NCBI RefSeq assembly: GCF_003182475.1
Contig: NZ_QGTS01000024.1
Location: 1 to 49,997, forward strand
DNA length: 49,997 bases
Reading direction: 5' to 3'
Origin: Mangrovibacter plantisponsor
GTDB taxonomy: Bacteria > Pseudomonadota > Gammaproteobacteria > Enterobacterales > Enterobacteriaceae
Part shown: in pieces, positions 36,319-44,238 of the stretch
Layout: each line of letters starts with the position of its first letter
Position numbering within the stretch: the stretch's first letter is position 1
The notes under the pieces: model-generated
Seen by the model: the letters and a program-made list of their open reading frames with translations, nothing else
What the model was told of the DNA's origin: nothing
The model's database searches: none
Made by a program: the position numbers and the translations under genes

Positions 36319-36509
36319 TTTTTATTACTCATTGATTACACAAAAGAAAAAATGACAAAAAAATAGGTGCTCTCTGAGATATGGAAGATGATCGAGCACA
36401 ATTCGCTAAATTGCAGTGTATTAAACTGCTTTTTTGGTATTAAACCGGGATAAACCACGAAACCGTTTGCGCGCTTCTTGTTGCGCTGGTGTTAACAAAA
36501 ATAATCCCC

Positions 36510-36570
36510 TTTACCAGTTCACTGGTGGTGAAGCCACATGAGTCACATCACTTGAAGTGAACGGAACAAT
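36510..36570. repeat. Partial third copy of the hicAB-flanking repeat (tail only)
   Basis: The motif order TTCACTGGTGGTGAAGCCACA, then a TCACTTGAAGTGA palindrome, then AGTGAACGGAA, matches the 3' part of the two long repeats at 36651-37062 and 37938-38310. The GC-rich core is missing. It reads as a decayed or truncated copy. Confidence 0.55.
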
Positions 36571-36650
36571 CGCACCAGCCAGGGTGAACTGACCCCGTTC
36601 TGCCAGTACTGAGCAAATTGCGCGCCGTGTCAGCCACACTGCCTTTACTC

Positions 36651-37062
36651 ACCCGCCTGTAATATCTCAGCAAAAATCAAAAAAAACAGACAACGCACAA
36701 ATCCCCCAGCCACACCATACAGCACAAACAACCCACCACTTGCAGCGAGGGTTGTATCGCGTAAGACCGGTGAACCGCAGAAAGGAAGACAAGGTTATTC
36801 CGCCCGGACGGCGGAATAAGGCGAACCGAGGCAGGGATGCCGAGTCGAGCCGGCCGCAGGCTGACTGCCCGGAGGTGAACGCAGTGCGCAGCACCGGTCG
36901 CCCGCGAAAACGGGGATTGCAAAGGGGGCGAGCCCCCTTTCGCCCGTTCACTGGCAGTGAAGCCACATTAACCTCATCACTTTAAGTGAACGGAACTTTC
37001 ACCACACTGACACAGTGAAAAGTGAACGGAAACAACTACACATGACACTATGTAAAGTGAAC
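36651..37062. repeat. Long structured direct repeat, copy A (left of hicAB)
   Basis: It begins ACCCGCCTGTA and ends at the AGTGAAC after TGACACTATGTA. The ~215-bp centre (36724-36940) is nearly identical to copy B, with five substitutions seen by eye. It has a 10-bp hairpin TTATTCCGCC/GGCGGAATAA and a hairpin AAGGGGG/CCCCCTT. The tail holds TTCACT-GGC-AGTGAA and TCACTT-T-AAGTGA palindromes and repeated AGTGAACGGA. ORFs on either strand here look like by-products of the repeat, not genes. It could be a structured RNA, a small mobile element or a recombination substrate. Confidence 0.8.
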
Positions 37063-37064
37063 GA

Positions 37065-37076
37065 CCCCCCCCCCCC
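37065..37076 (+). repeat. Homopolymer tract of 12 C
   Basis: An uninterrupted run of 12 C directly after copy A of the long repeat, ~175 bp before hicA. Such tracts slip in replication and are error-prone in sequencing. It is not within a gene or obvious promoter. Confidence 0.85.
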
Positions 37077-37223
37077 ACCCAAGCTAACAAACCCAATCTG
37101 CGCACCTCCCCGCAGAACCCCCACACTCCCACTTGTTCCACAAACTTGTTGAAACACGATTAACCCTTCCCGGGTTTTACTCCACTATCACACCGCTTTC
37201 TGTTTGCCGTGTGTATATGTGTG

Positions 37224-37229
37224 TATAAT
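37224..37229 (+). promoter_or_regulatory. Candidate -10 box of hicAB
   Basis: A perfect TATAAT 22 nt before the hicA start. No good -35 is found at standard spacing (TTGCCG at 37204 is only 14 nt away). HicB, with its ribbon-helix-helix domain, would be expected to bind nearby; the GTGTATATGTGTGTATAA stretch is the obvious candidate. Confidence 0.4.
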
Positions 37230-37250
37230 CATCAAAGGCACGGAGAAAGG

Positions 37251-37454
37251 ATGAAATCTGCTGACCTGATCAAGGCACTGATAGCCGCAGGCTGTATCCT
37301 CCGGCGGCATAATGGGGGTAGCCACCAAATATGGTGGTCTCCTGTAACAGGAAAAACATTCCCTGTACCACACCCCAAAAAGGACTTACCCCCTGGCACT
37401 GTCAGGGCAATTCTCAAAATGGCCGGGATACCCTCCCAAAATCACTGGAGATAA
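37251..37454 (+). CDS. hicA: HicA-type mRNA interferase toxin
   Basis: A 67-residue double-stranded-RNA-binding-fold toxin (YcfA/HicA family). The pattern is MKSADLIKALIAAGCILRRH, then NGGSHQIW with the catalytic His25, then FPVPHPKKDLPPGTVRAILK. The start is ATG at 37251, with GGAG just upstream; a longer frame to 37209 is not needed. The toxin cleaves mRNA to slow growth. The gene stands alone from the flagellar locus and is boxed by two long repeats, which suggests acquisition as a module. Confidence 0.92.
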   Translation: MKSADLIKALIAAGCILRRHNGGSHQIWWSPVTGKTFPVPHPKKDLPPGTVRAILKMAGIPSQNHWR

Positions 37455-37456
37455 GT

Positions 37457-37927
37457 ATGTTTTTCTCTGTTGGTGTCGAAACACCAGAAAACACGCATAC
37501 CGCATTTGGTATTAGTGTTCCCGCCTTCGACAAAATGGGTTACTGCTGTGTCTCTGCAGCAGACGAACAAGCAGAAATTCCGGTAATGGCCCGGGAGGCT
37601 ATTCTGGCAATTGTCGAAGACATCATCATCAACGCATCACACTCTGTTGAAGATATAACGGACGCAGGGTACAGGGCATACGCAGCGCAACCTGATTATG
37701 CACATTGTGACTCCTGGTTCATGATAGATATTGACCTGTCGGTATTTGAAGGCAAACAGCGGCGGGTAAACATCACCCTGCCGGATATACTTATTAAGCG
37801 TATCGATAGCTACATTGAGGGCAAGCGAACAATGTATAAAGACAGAAGCCACTTTCTGGCTGTCGCAGCCCGCAGCGAGTTAGCAGACAACAGTAAACCG
37901 CACGTACAAGTGGATAAAGAACAGTAA
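37457..37927 (+). CDS. hicB: HicB-type antitoxin with ribbon-helix-helix domain
   Basis: A 156-residue antitoxin. The N-terminal partly degraded RNase-H-like HicB fold (about 1-95) starts MFFSVGVETPENTHTAFGIS, followed by VPAFDKMGYCC. The C-terminal DNA-binding ribbon-helix-helix (about 105-145) has VNITLPDILIKRIDSYI and YKDRSHFLAVAARSEL. It starts 2 nt after the hicA stop, with GGAG 8 nt before ATG. It neutralises HicA and represses the operon. A longer frame from 37331 only overlaps hicA. Confidence 0.92.
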   Translation: MFFSVGVETPENTHTAFGISVPAFDKMGYCCVSAADEQAEIPVMAREAILAIVEDIIINASHSVEDITDAGYRAYAAQPDYAHCDSWFMIDIDLSVFEGKQRRVNITLPDILIKRIDSYIEGKRTMYKDRSHFLAVAARSELADNSKPHVQVDKEQ

Positions 37928-37937
37928 CGCACCCCAC

Positions 37938-38310
37938 ACCCGCCTGTATGCTCACAGCAAAAAACACACAAAGACAGACCAGACACAGAACTTACAGCCA
38001 CTCAGCACAACACAAACAACCCACCACTTGCAGCGAGTGTTGTGTCGCGTAAGACCGGTGAACCGGAGAAAGGAAGACAAGGTTATTCCGCCCGGACGGC
38101 GGAATAAGGCGAACCGAGGCATGGACGCCGAGTCGAGCCGGCCGCAGGCTGACTGCCCGGAGGTGAACGCAGTGCGCAGCACCGGTCGCCCGCGAAAACG
38201 GGGATTGCAAAGGGGGCGAGCCCCCTTAGCCCGTTCACAGGCTGTGAAGCCGCATTATCCACGCCACTGGAAGTGAACGGAAACAACCACACATGACACT
38301 ATGTAAAGTG
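37938..38310. repeat. Long structured direct repeat, copy B (right of hicAB)
   Basis: Same order as copy A: ACCCGCCTGTA start, near-identical GC-rich core (38012-38229), then a tail ending TGACACTATGTAAAGTGAAC. In the tail, copy A has TTCACT/AGTGAA where copy B has TTCACA/TGTGAA, so both arms of the stem changed together. That is compensatory change, evidence that the hairpin matters. The copy lacks one ~35-bp AGTGAACGGA unit present in A. Confidence 0.8.
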
Positions 38311-38356
38311 AACAGAAACAGCCACACCACTAACACACATCAAAAAAACAAAACAC

Positions 38357-39739
38357 TCACAAACTCCCCGACACCAACTCCGCCGCCCCGGCACGCCTCT
38401 TCTTCAGGTAATACCCCACCCCAAGCACCACCAGCCACACCGGAATCAAACACACCGAAATCCGAATCCCCGGTGTCATAAACATAATCACCAAAATCGC
38501 GGCGAGGAAAACCAGGCACAGAATATTCGTCAGCGGGTACCCCAGGCTTTTAAAACGCGTAGTTTTCCCGGCACGCTGCATCGCCTGGCGGAACTTCAGG
38601 TGCGTAATACAAATCATCGCCCAGTTAATTACCAGGGCAGAAACCACCAGCGCCATCAGCAATTCAAACGCCTTACCCGGCATAATGTAGTTAATCAGCA
38701 CACACAGCGCCGTTGCCAGCGCAGAAACCCCGAGCGCTGCCAGCGGAATGCCGCGACGGTTGATATTTAACAACCCGCGCGGTGCATTACCCTGTTGCGC
38801 CAGGCCAAACAACATACGGCTGTTGCAATAAACACAGCTGTTGTAAACCGAAAGAGCTGCAGAAAGCACCACCAGGTTAAGAATATTGGCAACAAGGTTG
38901 CTGTCCAGCGCATGAAAAATCAGCACGAACGGGCTGCCGCCCTGCACCACTTTCTGCCACGGATACAACGACAACAGCACCGCCAGAGAACCCACATAAA
39001 ACAACAGAATGCGCCAGATAACCTGGTTAGTGGCGCGGGGAATAGTTTGTTCCGGGTTATCCGCTTCTGCGGCGGTGATCCCCACCAGCTCCAGGCCACC
39101 AAAAGAGAACATAATTACCGCCATCGCCATCACTAACCCGCTAATGCCGTTGGGGAAAAAGCCGCCCTGCTGCCACAAGTTAGTCACTGTGGCTTCAACA
39201 CCACCATGGCCGCTTATCAGCAAATACGCGCCAAAACCAATCATGCTGACAATCGCCGCCACTTTGATAATGGAAAACCAGAACTCCAGCTCGCCATACA
39301 CTTTTACGTGGGTCAGGTTAATCGCATTAATCACCAGGAAGAAAACCGCAGCAGAAACCCAGGTGGGCACTTCCGGCCACCAGTACTGAATATAAATTCC
39401 CACAGCACTTAGCTCAGCCATACTCACCAGCACATACAGTACCCAGTAATTCCAGCCAGACATAAACCCGGCAAATGGCCCCCAGTAGCGGTTAGCAAAG
39501 TGGCTGAAGGAACCAGCAACTGGCTCTTCCACCACCATCTCACCAAGCTGGCGCATAATAAAAAAGGCGATTAAACCGGCGACGGCATAACCCAGCAGCA
39601 CCGAAGGCCCGGCCATATGAATGGTCTGCGCTATTCCCAAAAATAGCCCGGTACCAACCGCGCCTCCCAGTGCAATAAGTTGAATGTGGCGGTTTTTTAA
39701 TCCACGTTTTAATTCGTTATCGTTTTGCTGAGTAGCCAT
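38357..39739 (-). CDS. Aromatic amino acid permease, AroP-like
   Basis: A 460-residue, 12-helix APC-family permease of the inner membrane. ATG at 39739 is chosen for GGAG 6 nt upstream; the frame runs back to a TTG at 39757. It shares AroP/PheP core motifs: LKRGLKNRHIQLIALGGAVG, TGLFLG, RQLGEMVVEEPVAGSFSHFA, SFGGLELVGITAAEADNPEQ. The VYNSCVYCNSRMLFGLAQQG segment and the LCVLINY context are closer to AroP than PheP. Substrate is probably Phe, Tyr or Trp (proton symport). It diverges from an Lrp-type gene and lies near a tyrB-like gene, consistent with one aromatic amino acid unit. It may be a paralogue of the core aroP. Confidence 0.85.
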   Translation of the reverse strand: MATQQNDNELKRGLKNRHIQLIALGGAVGTGLFLGIAQTIHMAGPSVLLGYAVAGLIAFFIMRQLGEMVVEEPVAGSFSHFANRYWGPFAGFMSGWNYWVLYVLVSMAELSAVGIYIQYWWPEVPTWVSAAVFFLVINAINLTHVKVYGELEFWFSIIKVAAIVSMIGFGAYLLISGHGGVEATVTNLWQQGGFFPNGISGLVMAMAVIMFSFGGLELVGITAAEADNPEQTIPRATNQVIWRILLFYVGSLAVLLSLYPWQKVVQGGSPFVLIFHALDSNLVANILNLVVLSAALSVYNSCVYCNSRMLFGLAQQGNAPRGLLNINRRGIPLAALGVSALATALCVLINYIMPGKAFELLMALVVSALVINWAMICITHLKFRQAMQRAGKTTRFKSLGYPLTNILCLVFLAAILVIMFMTPGIRISVCLIPVWLVVLGVGYYLKKRRAGAAELVSGSL

Positions 39740-40069
39740 TACCATCTCCGGGTCCAAAAGGTTACAGCCGAAGAGAGCAACTATCAGGCCAGGCTTAAGG
39801 TTCTTCTCAAGAAGAAAACACTAACTAATTGATACAAAGAATAATTTAAATTATCCCCACCACTCACAAAATGTGAATAATTCGTTAACAAAAGAATGAT
39901 ATGCGTATTTTTAGAACGTATTACGCATCATTCACGCACAAAATGGCCATTGAGCGCACAAAACAGTTCCATTTTGGTGCAGCACAAAAAATGCACATAC
40001 AGCAAAGCTTCGCCGGAGGGAAAAAACTGCTAGTCTGTAAGCCACTTTTTCTGCGCTGATACCGGGCTT
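39740..40069. promoter_or_regulatory. Divergent control region, permease / Lrp regulator
   Basis: A 330-bp A/T-rich gap. It contains ATGCGTA-N14-TACGCAT (39901-39928), a perfect 7-bp inverted repeat, and AAAATGG/CCATTTT arms (39940-39975). These are plausible operators for the adjacent Lrp/AsnC regulator. Promoter hexamers could not be assigned with confidence. Confidence 0.4.
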
Positions 40070-40549
40070 ATGTACAATATCGACGACTTTGATGTGAAGA
40101 TCCTCAACCTGCTGCAGTCCAACGGCCGCCTGACAAACCAGGAACTTAGCGAGCTGATTGGCCTGTCTGCCTCCCAGTGTTCACGGCGGCGCATCGCACT
40201 GGAGCAGGCGCAACTCATTCTTGGCTACCACGCCCGGCTGGCGCCAGATGCGGTGGGCCGCGAAGTGCTGGGGCTGATAGAAGTGCGCCTGCTGAACCAC
40301 ACCGCTGATTGCGTGGAAAGCTTCCATACCATGCTGCGTGATGTCGATGCCGTGATTGATGCCTTTAAAACCACCGGCGACGCCGATTACCTGCTGAAAG
40401 TCGCCGTCCAGGACCTGCAAGGACTGAGCGATTTAATCAGTAAGATCCTCTCGCGTAACAAGAGCGTTGCCCACCTGAAAACGTCCGTGGTACTTAACCG
40501 CCTGAAGGAAAACGGCCTGATGATGCCTGGCAGTGACATGTTGCCCTGA
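40070..40549 (+). CDS. Lrp/AsnC-family transcriptional regulator
   Basis: A 159-residue regulator. The N-terminal winged helix-turn-helix (about 5-55) has FDVKILNLLQSNGRLTNQEL and SELIGLSASQCSRRRIALEQ. The C-terminal RAM effector domain (about 65-145) has the family's TGDADYLLKVAVQDLQGLSD. It probably senses an amino acid, likely aromatic, and controls the divergent permease and/or the downstream aminotransferase. It is distinct from global Lrp (164 residues). Confidence 0.92.
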   Translation: MYNIDDFDVKILNLLQSNGRLTNQELSELIGLSASQCSRRRIALEQAQLILGYHARLAPDAVGREVLGLIEVRLLNHTADCVESFHTMLRDVDAVIDAFKTTGDADYLLKVAVQDLQGLSDLISKILSRNKSVAHLKTSVVLNRLKENGLMMPGSDMLP

Positions 40550-40558
40550 ATCAGGGCA
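40542..40558 (+). terminator. Weak terminator overlapping the stop of the Lrp-type gene
   Basis: A perfect 7-bp stem TGCCCTG/CAGGGCA with a 3-nt loop includes the TGA stop. Only a loose T-rich stretch follows (CGCTTTATT). It may reduce readthrough into the YitT gene. Confidence 0.35.
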
Positions 40559-40799
40559 TAACGCTTTATTATGGTGCAACACGCAAGCCTGATTCGTGTA
40601 CTAAAAAGCAATTAAATGCACATATCAACCAACATAAAGTCTTTCCATGCACAAAATACGCAAAACCCAGGCCTGATGTATCAGTATGTTAGCGAATATG
40701 TCGGTGAATAATTCACCATTCAGCCTGTTTGCATGGTGATTCTGGCGTGTTTTTTGCTGGTTATGCTTATCCTGTGCCACTGAAAAATCATGATTTCTT

Positions 40800-41414
40800 A
40801 TGGATAACGTTATAACACCCAATAAACTCGCCCACACCTGGCTGGAAGATGCGCTGGCCTTGCTGTTTGGCACACTGATGATCTCATTTGGTGTGGTTTT
40901 GCTACGCCAGTCTGGCGCACTCACTGGTGGTACCGCAGGCCTGGCTTTCCTGATTCACTATGTCACCCATATCTCCTTTGGCGCGGCATTTTTCGTGATT
41001 AACCTGCCTTTCTACTGGCTGTCTGTCCGCCGTATGGGCATGCAATTCACCCTGAAGACGTTCTGTGCCGTCGCACTGGTTTCACTCTTTTCTGATTTGC
41101 ATGGCCGTTTTATTCACATCGACCAGCTCAACCCGTTTTATGCCACGCTGTTTGGCAACGTCATGATGGGGATTGGTTTTGTGGTGCTGTTCCGCCATAA
41201 AGCGAGCCTTGGCGGCGTGAATATCCTCGCACTTTACTTGCAGGACAAAAGCGGGATCCGCGCTGGGAAATTCCAGATGGCGGTAGATGCCTGCATAGTG
41301 ACGGCTTCTTTGTTCGTTGTCAGCCTGCCGATGCTGGTTGCCTCAATTGTTGGCGCCACCCTGCTGAATCTGATTATTGCCATGAATCACCGCCCCGGAC
41401 GCTACGCGGTGTAA
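40800..41414 (+). CDS. YitT-family (DUF161) membrane protein
   Basis: A 204-residue inner-membrane protein with five to six helices (about 18-40, 45-65, 72-95, 105-130, 160-195). The glycine-rich loop SGALTGGTAGLAFLIHYVTH and GFVVLFRHKASLGGVNILAL are YitT features. Function is unknown; a transport role has been proposed for the family. No clear Shine-Dalgarno site lies before ATG. It sits 23 nt upstream of the aminotransferase gene, so co-transcription is likely. Confidence 0.85.
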   Translation: MDNVITPNKLAHTWLEDALALLFGTLMISFGVVLLRQSGALTGGTAGLAFLIHYVTHISFGAAFFVINLPFYWLSVRRMGMQFTLKTFCAVALVSLFSDLHGRFIHIDQLNPFYATLFGNVMMGIGFVVLFRHKASLGGVNILALYLQDKSGIRAGKFQMAVDACIVTASLFVVSLPMLVASIVGATLLNLIIAMNHRPGRYAV

Positions 41415-41437
41415 CCTCTGACTACCAGGAGTATTAA

Positions 41438-42634
41438 ATGTTGTTCCAGCATGTTGACGCCTACGCGGGCGACCCGATTTTGTCGCTGATGGAAAAATTT
41501 CACCAGGACCCACGGCCAAACAAAGTCAACCTGAGCATTGGTCTTTATTACAACGAGAAAGCCATTATTCCTGAACTGGAAGCGGTAGCGCGCGCACGTC
41601 GCCTGTTAGAACAGCACCCTGCCGGGGCCAGCGTGTATTTGCCAATGGAAGGGTTGAATGCCTACCGCAGTGCGGTGCAACACCTGGTGTTTGGTGAACA
41701 ACACGCCGCGCTGAAAGCCGGGCGCATCGCCACAATTCAAACCCTGGGCGGTTCTGGCGCACTGAAAGTTGGGGCCGACTTCCTGAAATGCTACTTCCCG
41801 GATTCAGACGTGTGGGTGAGCGACCCCACCTGGGAAAACCATATCGCCATTTTCTCCGGTGCAGGCTTCAATGTGCATACTTACCCGTATTTCGATAAAG
41901 AAACCCGCGGAGTAAACTTCACGGCAATGCTGGATACACTGCGCCAGTTGCCGGCACACAGCATTGTGCTGCTGCACCCGTGCTGCCATAACCCAACCGG
42001 TGCTGATTTAACCCATTCACAGTGGGATGAAGTAATTGAAGTGCTGCAGGCAAGGGAGCTGATTCCGTTCCTGGATATTGCCTACCAGGGGTTTGGGGCA
42101 GGTATTGAAGAAGACGCTTACGCCATTCGCGCTATTGCCAGCGCTGGCCTGCCTGCACTGGTCAGTAATTCATTTTCGAAAATCTTCTCACTGTATGGTG
42201 AGCGTGTGGGCGGGTTATCTGTGGTGTGTGAAGATGCCGCAGCCGCCAGCCGCGTGCTGGGCCAGTTAAAAGCAACCGTGCGCCGTAACTACTCCAGCCC
42301 GCCTAATTATGGCGCGAAACTGGTTTCCATGGTGCTGAATACCCCAGAGCTGAACGCACTGTGGCGTGCAGAAGTGGATGCCATGCGCACCCGTATCAGT
42401 GAAATGCGCCAGGTACTGGTTGATACACTGAAAACGGCATTGCCCGGGCATAGTTTTGACCACCTGCTGACACAGCGCGGCATGTTCAGTTATACCGGCT
42501 TCAGCCCGGAGCAAGTGGATAAACTGCGCAACGATTTGGGTGTGTATTTGATTGCCAGTGGGCGTGTCTGCATGGCCGGTCTTAACCATAATAATGTTGT
42601 GCCGGTTGCCGAGGCATTTGCTGCAGTGCAGTAA
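41438..42634 (+). CDS. tyrB: Aromatic amino acid aminotransferase, TyrB-like
   Basis: A 398-residue PLP-dependent class I aminotransferase. The PLP lysine is Lys248 in [14 protein letters not shown]. Other class motifs are [13 protein letters not shown] (about 180-192) and [12 protein letters not shown]. Similarity to E. coli TyrB is high along its length, with [14 protein letters not shown] and [12 protein letters not shown]. It transfers amino groups between Tyr/Phe/Leu and 2-oxoglutarate. AGGAG lies 7-8 nt before ATG. It may be the sole tyrB or a second copy in a catabolic unit with the permease and Lrp gene. Confidence 0.9.
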   Translation: MLFQHVDAYAGDPILSLMEKFHQDPRPNKVNLSIGLYYNEKAIIPELEAVARARRLLEQHPAGASVYLPMEGLNAYRSAVQHLVFGEQHAALKAGRIATIQTLGGSGALKVGADFLKCYFPDSDVWVSDPTWENHIAIFSGAGFNVHTYPYFDKETRGVNFTAMLDTLRQLPAHSIVLLHPCCHNPTGADLTHSQWDEVIEVLQARELIPFLDIAYQGFGAGIEEDAYAIRAIASAGLPALVSNSFSKIFSLYGERVGGLSVVCEDAAAASRVLGQLKATVRRNYSSPPNYGAKLVSMVLNTPELNALWRAEVDAMRTRISEMRQVLVDTLKTALPGHSFDHLLTQRGMFSYTGFSPEQVDKLRNDLGVYLIASGRVCMAGLNHNNVVPVAEAFAAVQ

Positions 42635-42675
42635 TAACGATTTCTTAAATGTGATTATTGGTCTGGTTTGTTTTT

Positions 42676-42702
42676 ACCCGCTGTTTTACCAGCGGGTTTT
42701 TT
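42676..42702 (+). terminator. Terminator after tyrB
   Basis: A stem of 8 bp (ACCCGCTG/CAGCGGGT), 6-nt loop and a run of six T. It lies ~40 nt after the tyrB stop and closes the yitT-tyrB unit. Confidence 0.85.
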
Positions 42703-42874
42703 GTTTGTCAGCAAACAATATTCGCTATAGCGGCGATGAATATGCACTAACTTCTGGTAACTCACTGGCTAAAAAATATTGTTATGTTTCATGCAAAGAT
42801 AACAGACTCAATACAATATCTGACAGTATCCGGAATGAGCATAGTCTGCATACTTTTATCGCCAGGAACGCATT

Positions 42875-44173
42875 ATGAAAAAACTGACAGTCAATTTCCT
42901 ATTACTGATGATGGTATCAACCAGCCAAATCCCTATTGCCAGTGCCGCACAAGCCCCCCAGTACGTACTCGAAAAAGTGGTTACCCTGAGCCGCCACGGC
43001 GTGCGCCCACAAACCGACAGCGCATCACTACAGAAAGCCACCGGCCAGGCGTGGCCTGAATGGACAGTACCGGATGGCTTTTTAACCGGGCACGGCTATA
43101 TGGGCGTGGCACAACAGGGGGCTTACCAACTCCAGCAATGGCTGGCACAAGGTTTACCCTTAAAAGAACAGCAACACTGCCCGGCAGAGGGCAGCGTTTG
43201 GGTATGGGCCGCGCCAGACCAGCGCACCAAAGCCACCGGAATGGCACTGGTCGATGGCATGTTCCCGGGCTGTGGTATTGCTGTGCATTCCGCCTCCACC
43301 CCACAAGATCCATTGTTCGACACTCTGGATATGGGGCTGGCACACCCGGATATGGCGGTGGTGAAACAAGAAGTCATGGCGCGTATGGGGAGCCCGGAAG
43401 AAGCAGCGAAACGTTATCAGCCGGCCGTTGATTTATTGCGCCAGGCGGTGTGTACACCAGATAAAGACAGCTGTAAGTTTCTGGATAAACCCTGGAAAGT
43501 CAAAATCAGTGATAACGGGAAGGTAAAACTGGGCGGGCCGGTTTCTGAAGGGTCTTCAATGGGGGAAACCATTCGCCTGCAATACAGTGAAAACCTGCCA
43601 CTGGAGCAGGTAGCATTTGGCCACGCAGCCAACGCGGAGCAAGTCAGTGCTTTGATGGCCCTGCATGCCGCGAAATATGACCTGGTGAGTGATACCCCAG
43701 AATATGCCCGCCACGGGGGTTCCATTCTGATGCGCCAGCTACTTAATGCGCTCACTGCCGGAACGCAAAACCCAACCAGCCAAACCATTAACCCGGCACT
43801 ACAACGCCCACTGGTGATGCTGGTTGGCCATGACACCAATATTGCCCAAATTCAAACCATGCTCGGGTTTAACTGGCAGTTACCGGTTTACCCACGCAAC
43901 GACATTCCCCCCGGCGGCAGCCTTAACCTGGCCCGCTACAAAAATACCCAAACCGGCGAGCAACTGGTGCGCATTACATTCAGTGCCCGTACTCTGGACC
44001 AGTGGCGCCAGCTTTCACCACTGAATGCACAACACCCGTTACCCGAAGCGGAATTCCAGGCCGCATGGTGCAAGAAAACGGATGTTGGCACCTTGTGCCC
44101 GCTTACTGAATTTGTCAGCCATGTGCGCCAGCAACTGGTCGACGATGGCAAAGATGTGGCGGTGTTTAAGTAA
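42875..44173 (+). CDS. Periplasmic histidine acid phosphatase, phytase-like (PhyK/AppA/Agp group)
   Basis: A 432-residue exported phosphatase. The signal peptide ends near residue 24-25 (IASAA). The catalytic motif is R40-H41-G42-V43-R44-P45-Q46. The family form is RHGxRxP, so the last Pro is Gln here. The proton donor pair is HD in MLVGHDTNIAQ (~316). The sequence resembles Klebsiella PhyK phytase more than Agp: SRHGVRP, FLTGHGYMGV, ALVDGMFPGCGIAVH, SENLPLEQVAFG, DVGTLCP. It likely removes phosphate from phytate or sugar phosphates. AGGA lies 9 nt before ATG. Confidence 0.85.
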   Translation: MKKLTVNFLLLMMVSTSQIPIASAAQAPQYVLEKVVTLSRHGVRPQTDSASLQKATGQAWPEWTVPDGFLTGHGYMGVAQQGAYQLQQWLAQGLPLKEQQHCPAEGSVWVWAAPDQRTKATGMALVDGMFPGCGIAVHSASTPQDPLFDTLDMGLAHPDMAVVKQEVMARMGSPEEAAKRYQPAVDLLRQAVCTPDKDSCKFLDKPWKVKISDNGKVKLGGPVSEGSSMGETIRLQYSENLPLEQVAFGHAANAEQVSALMALHAAKYDLVSDTPEYARHGGSILMRQLLNALTAGTQNPTSQTINPALQRPLVMLVGHDTNIAQIQTMLGFNWQLPVYPRNDIPPGGSLNLARYKNTQTGEQLVRITFSARTLDQWRQLSPLNAQHPLPEAEFQAAWCKKTDVGTLCPLTEFVSHVRQQLVDDGKDVAVFK

Positions 44174-44238
44174 TAACGGTTTGCTCTCCATGAACAGCCT
44201 GCTGGTGGGGCTGTTCATGGTTTCAGGGGTTTACCGCT

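Larger units (their letters stand above)
36206..36650. other. Intergenic stretch upstream of the DUF1471 gene
   Basis: No convincing gene is present. Near the DUF1471 start there is a 6-bp hairpin (GAAGGC/GCCTTC, ~36239-36255) in the leader. A CRP/FNR-like site lies near 36303-36318, and A/T-rich DNA runs to ~36360. From 36510 the sequence resembles the tail of the large repeats further right. Short frames near 36570-36650 look like remnants without recognisable family. Confidence 0.5.

Noticed and set aside
36740-36985. Conserved ORFs within the long repeats (both strands, both copies)
   Set aside because: Several frames are open in both copies simply because the DNA is nearly identical; no ribosome sites, no known domains, and changes between copies do not favour silent sites by eye.
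37204-37229. Full sigma-70 promoter for hicAB using TTGCCG as -35
   Set aside because: Spacing to TATAAT is 14 nt, too short; only the -10 is reported.
36651-38310. CRISPR-like array
   Set aside because: Only two full repeat copies, hundreds of bases long and separated by hicAB; no short regularly spaced repeats and no cas genes.
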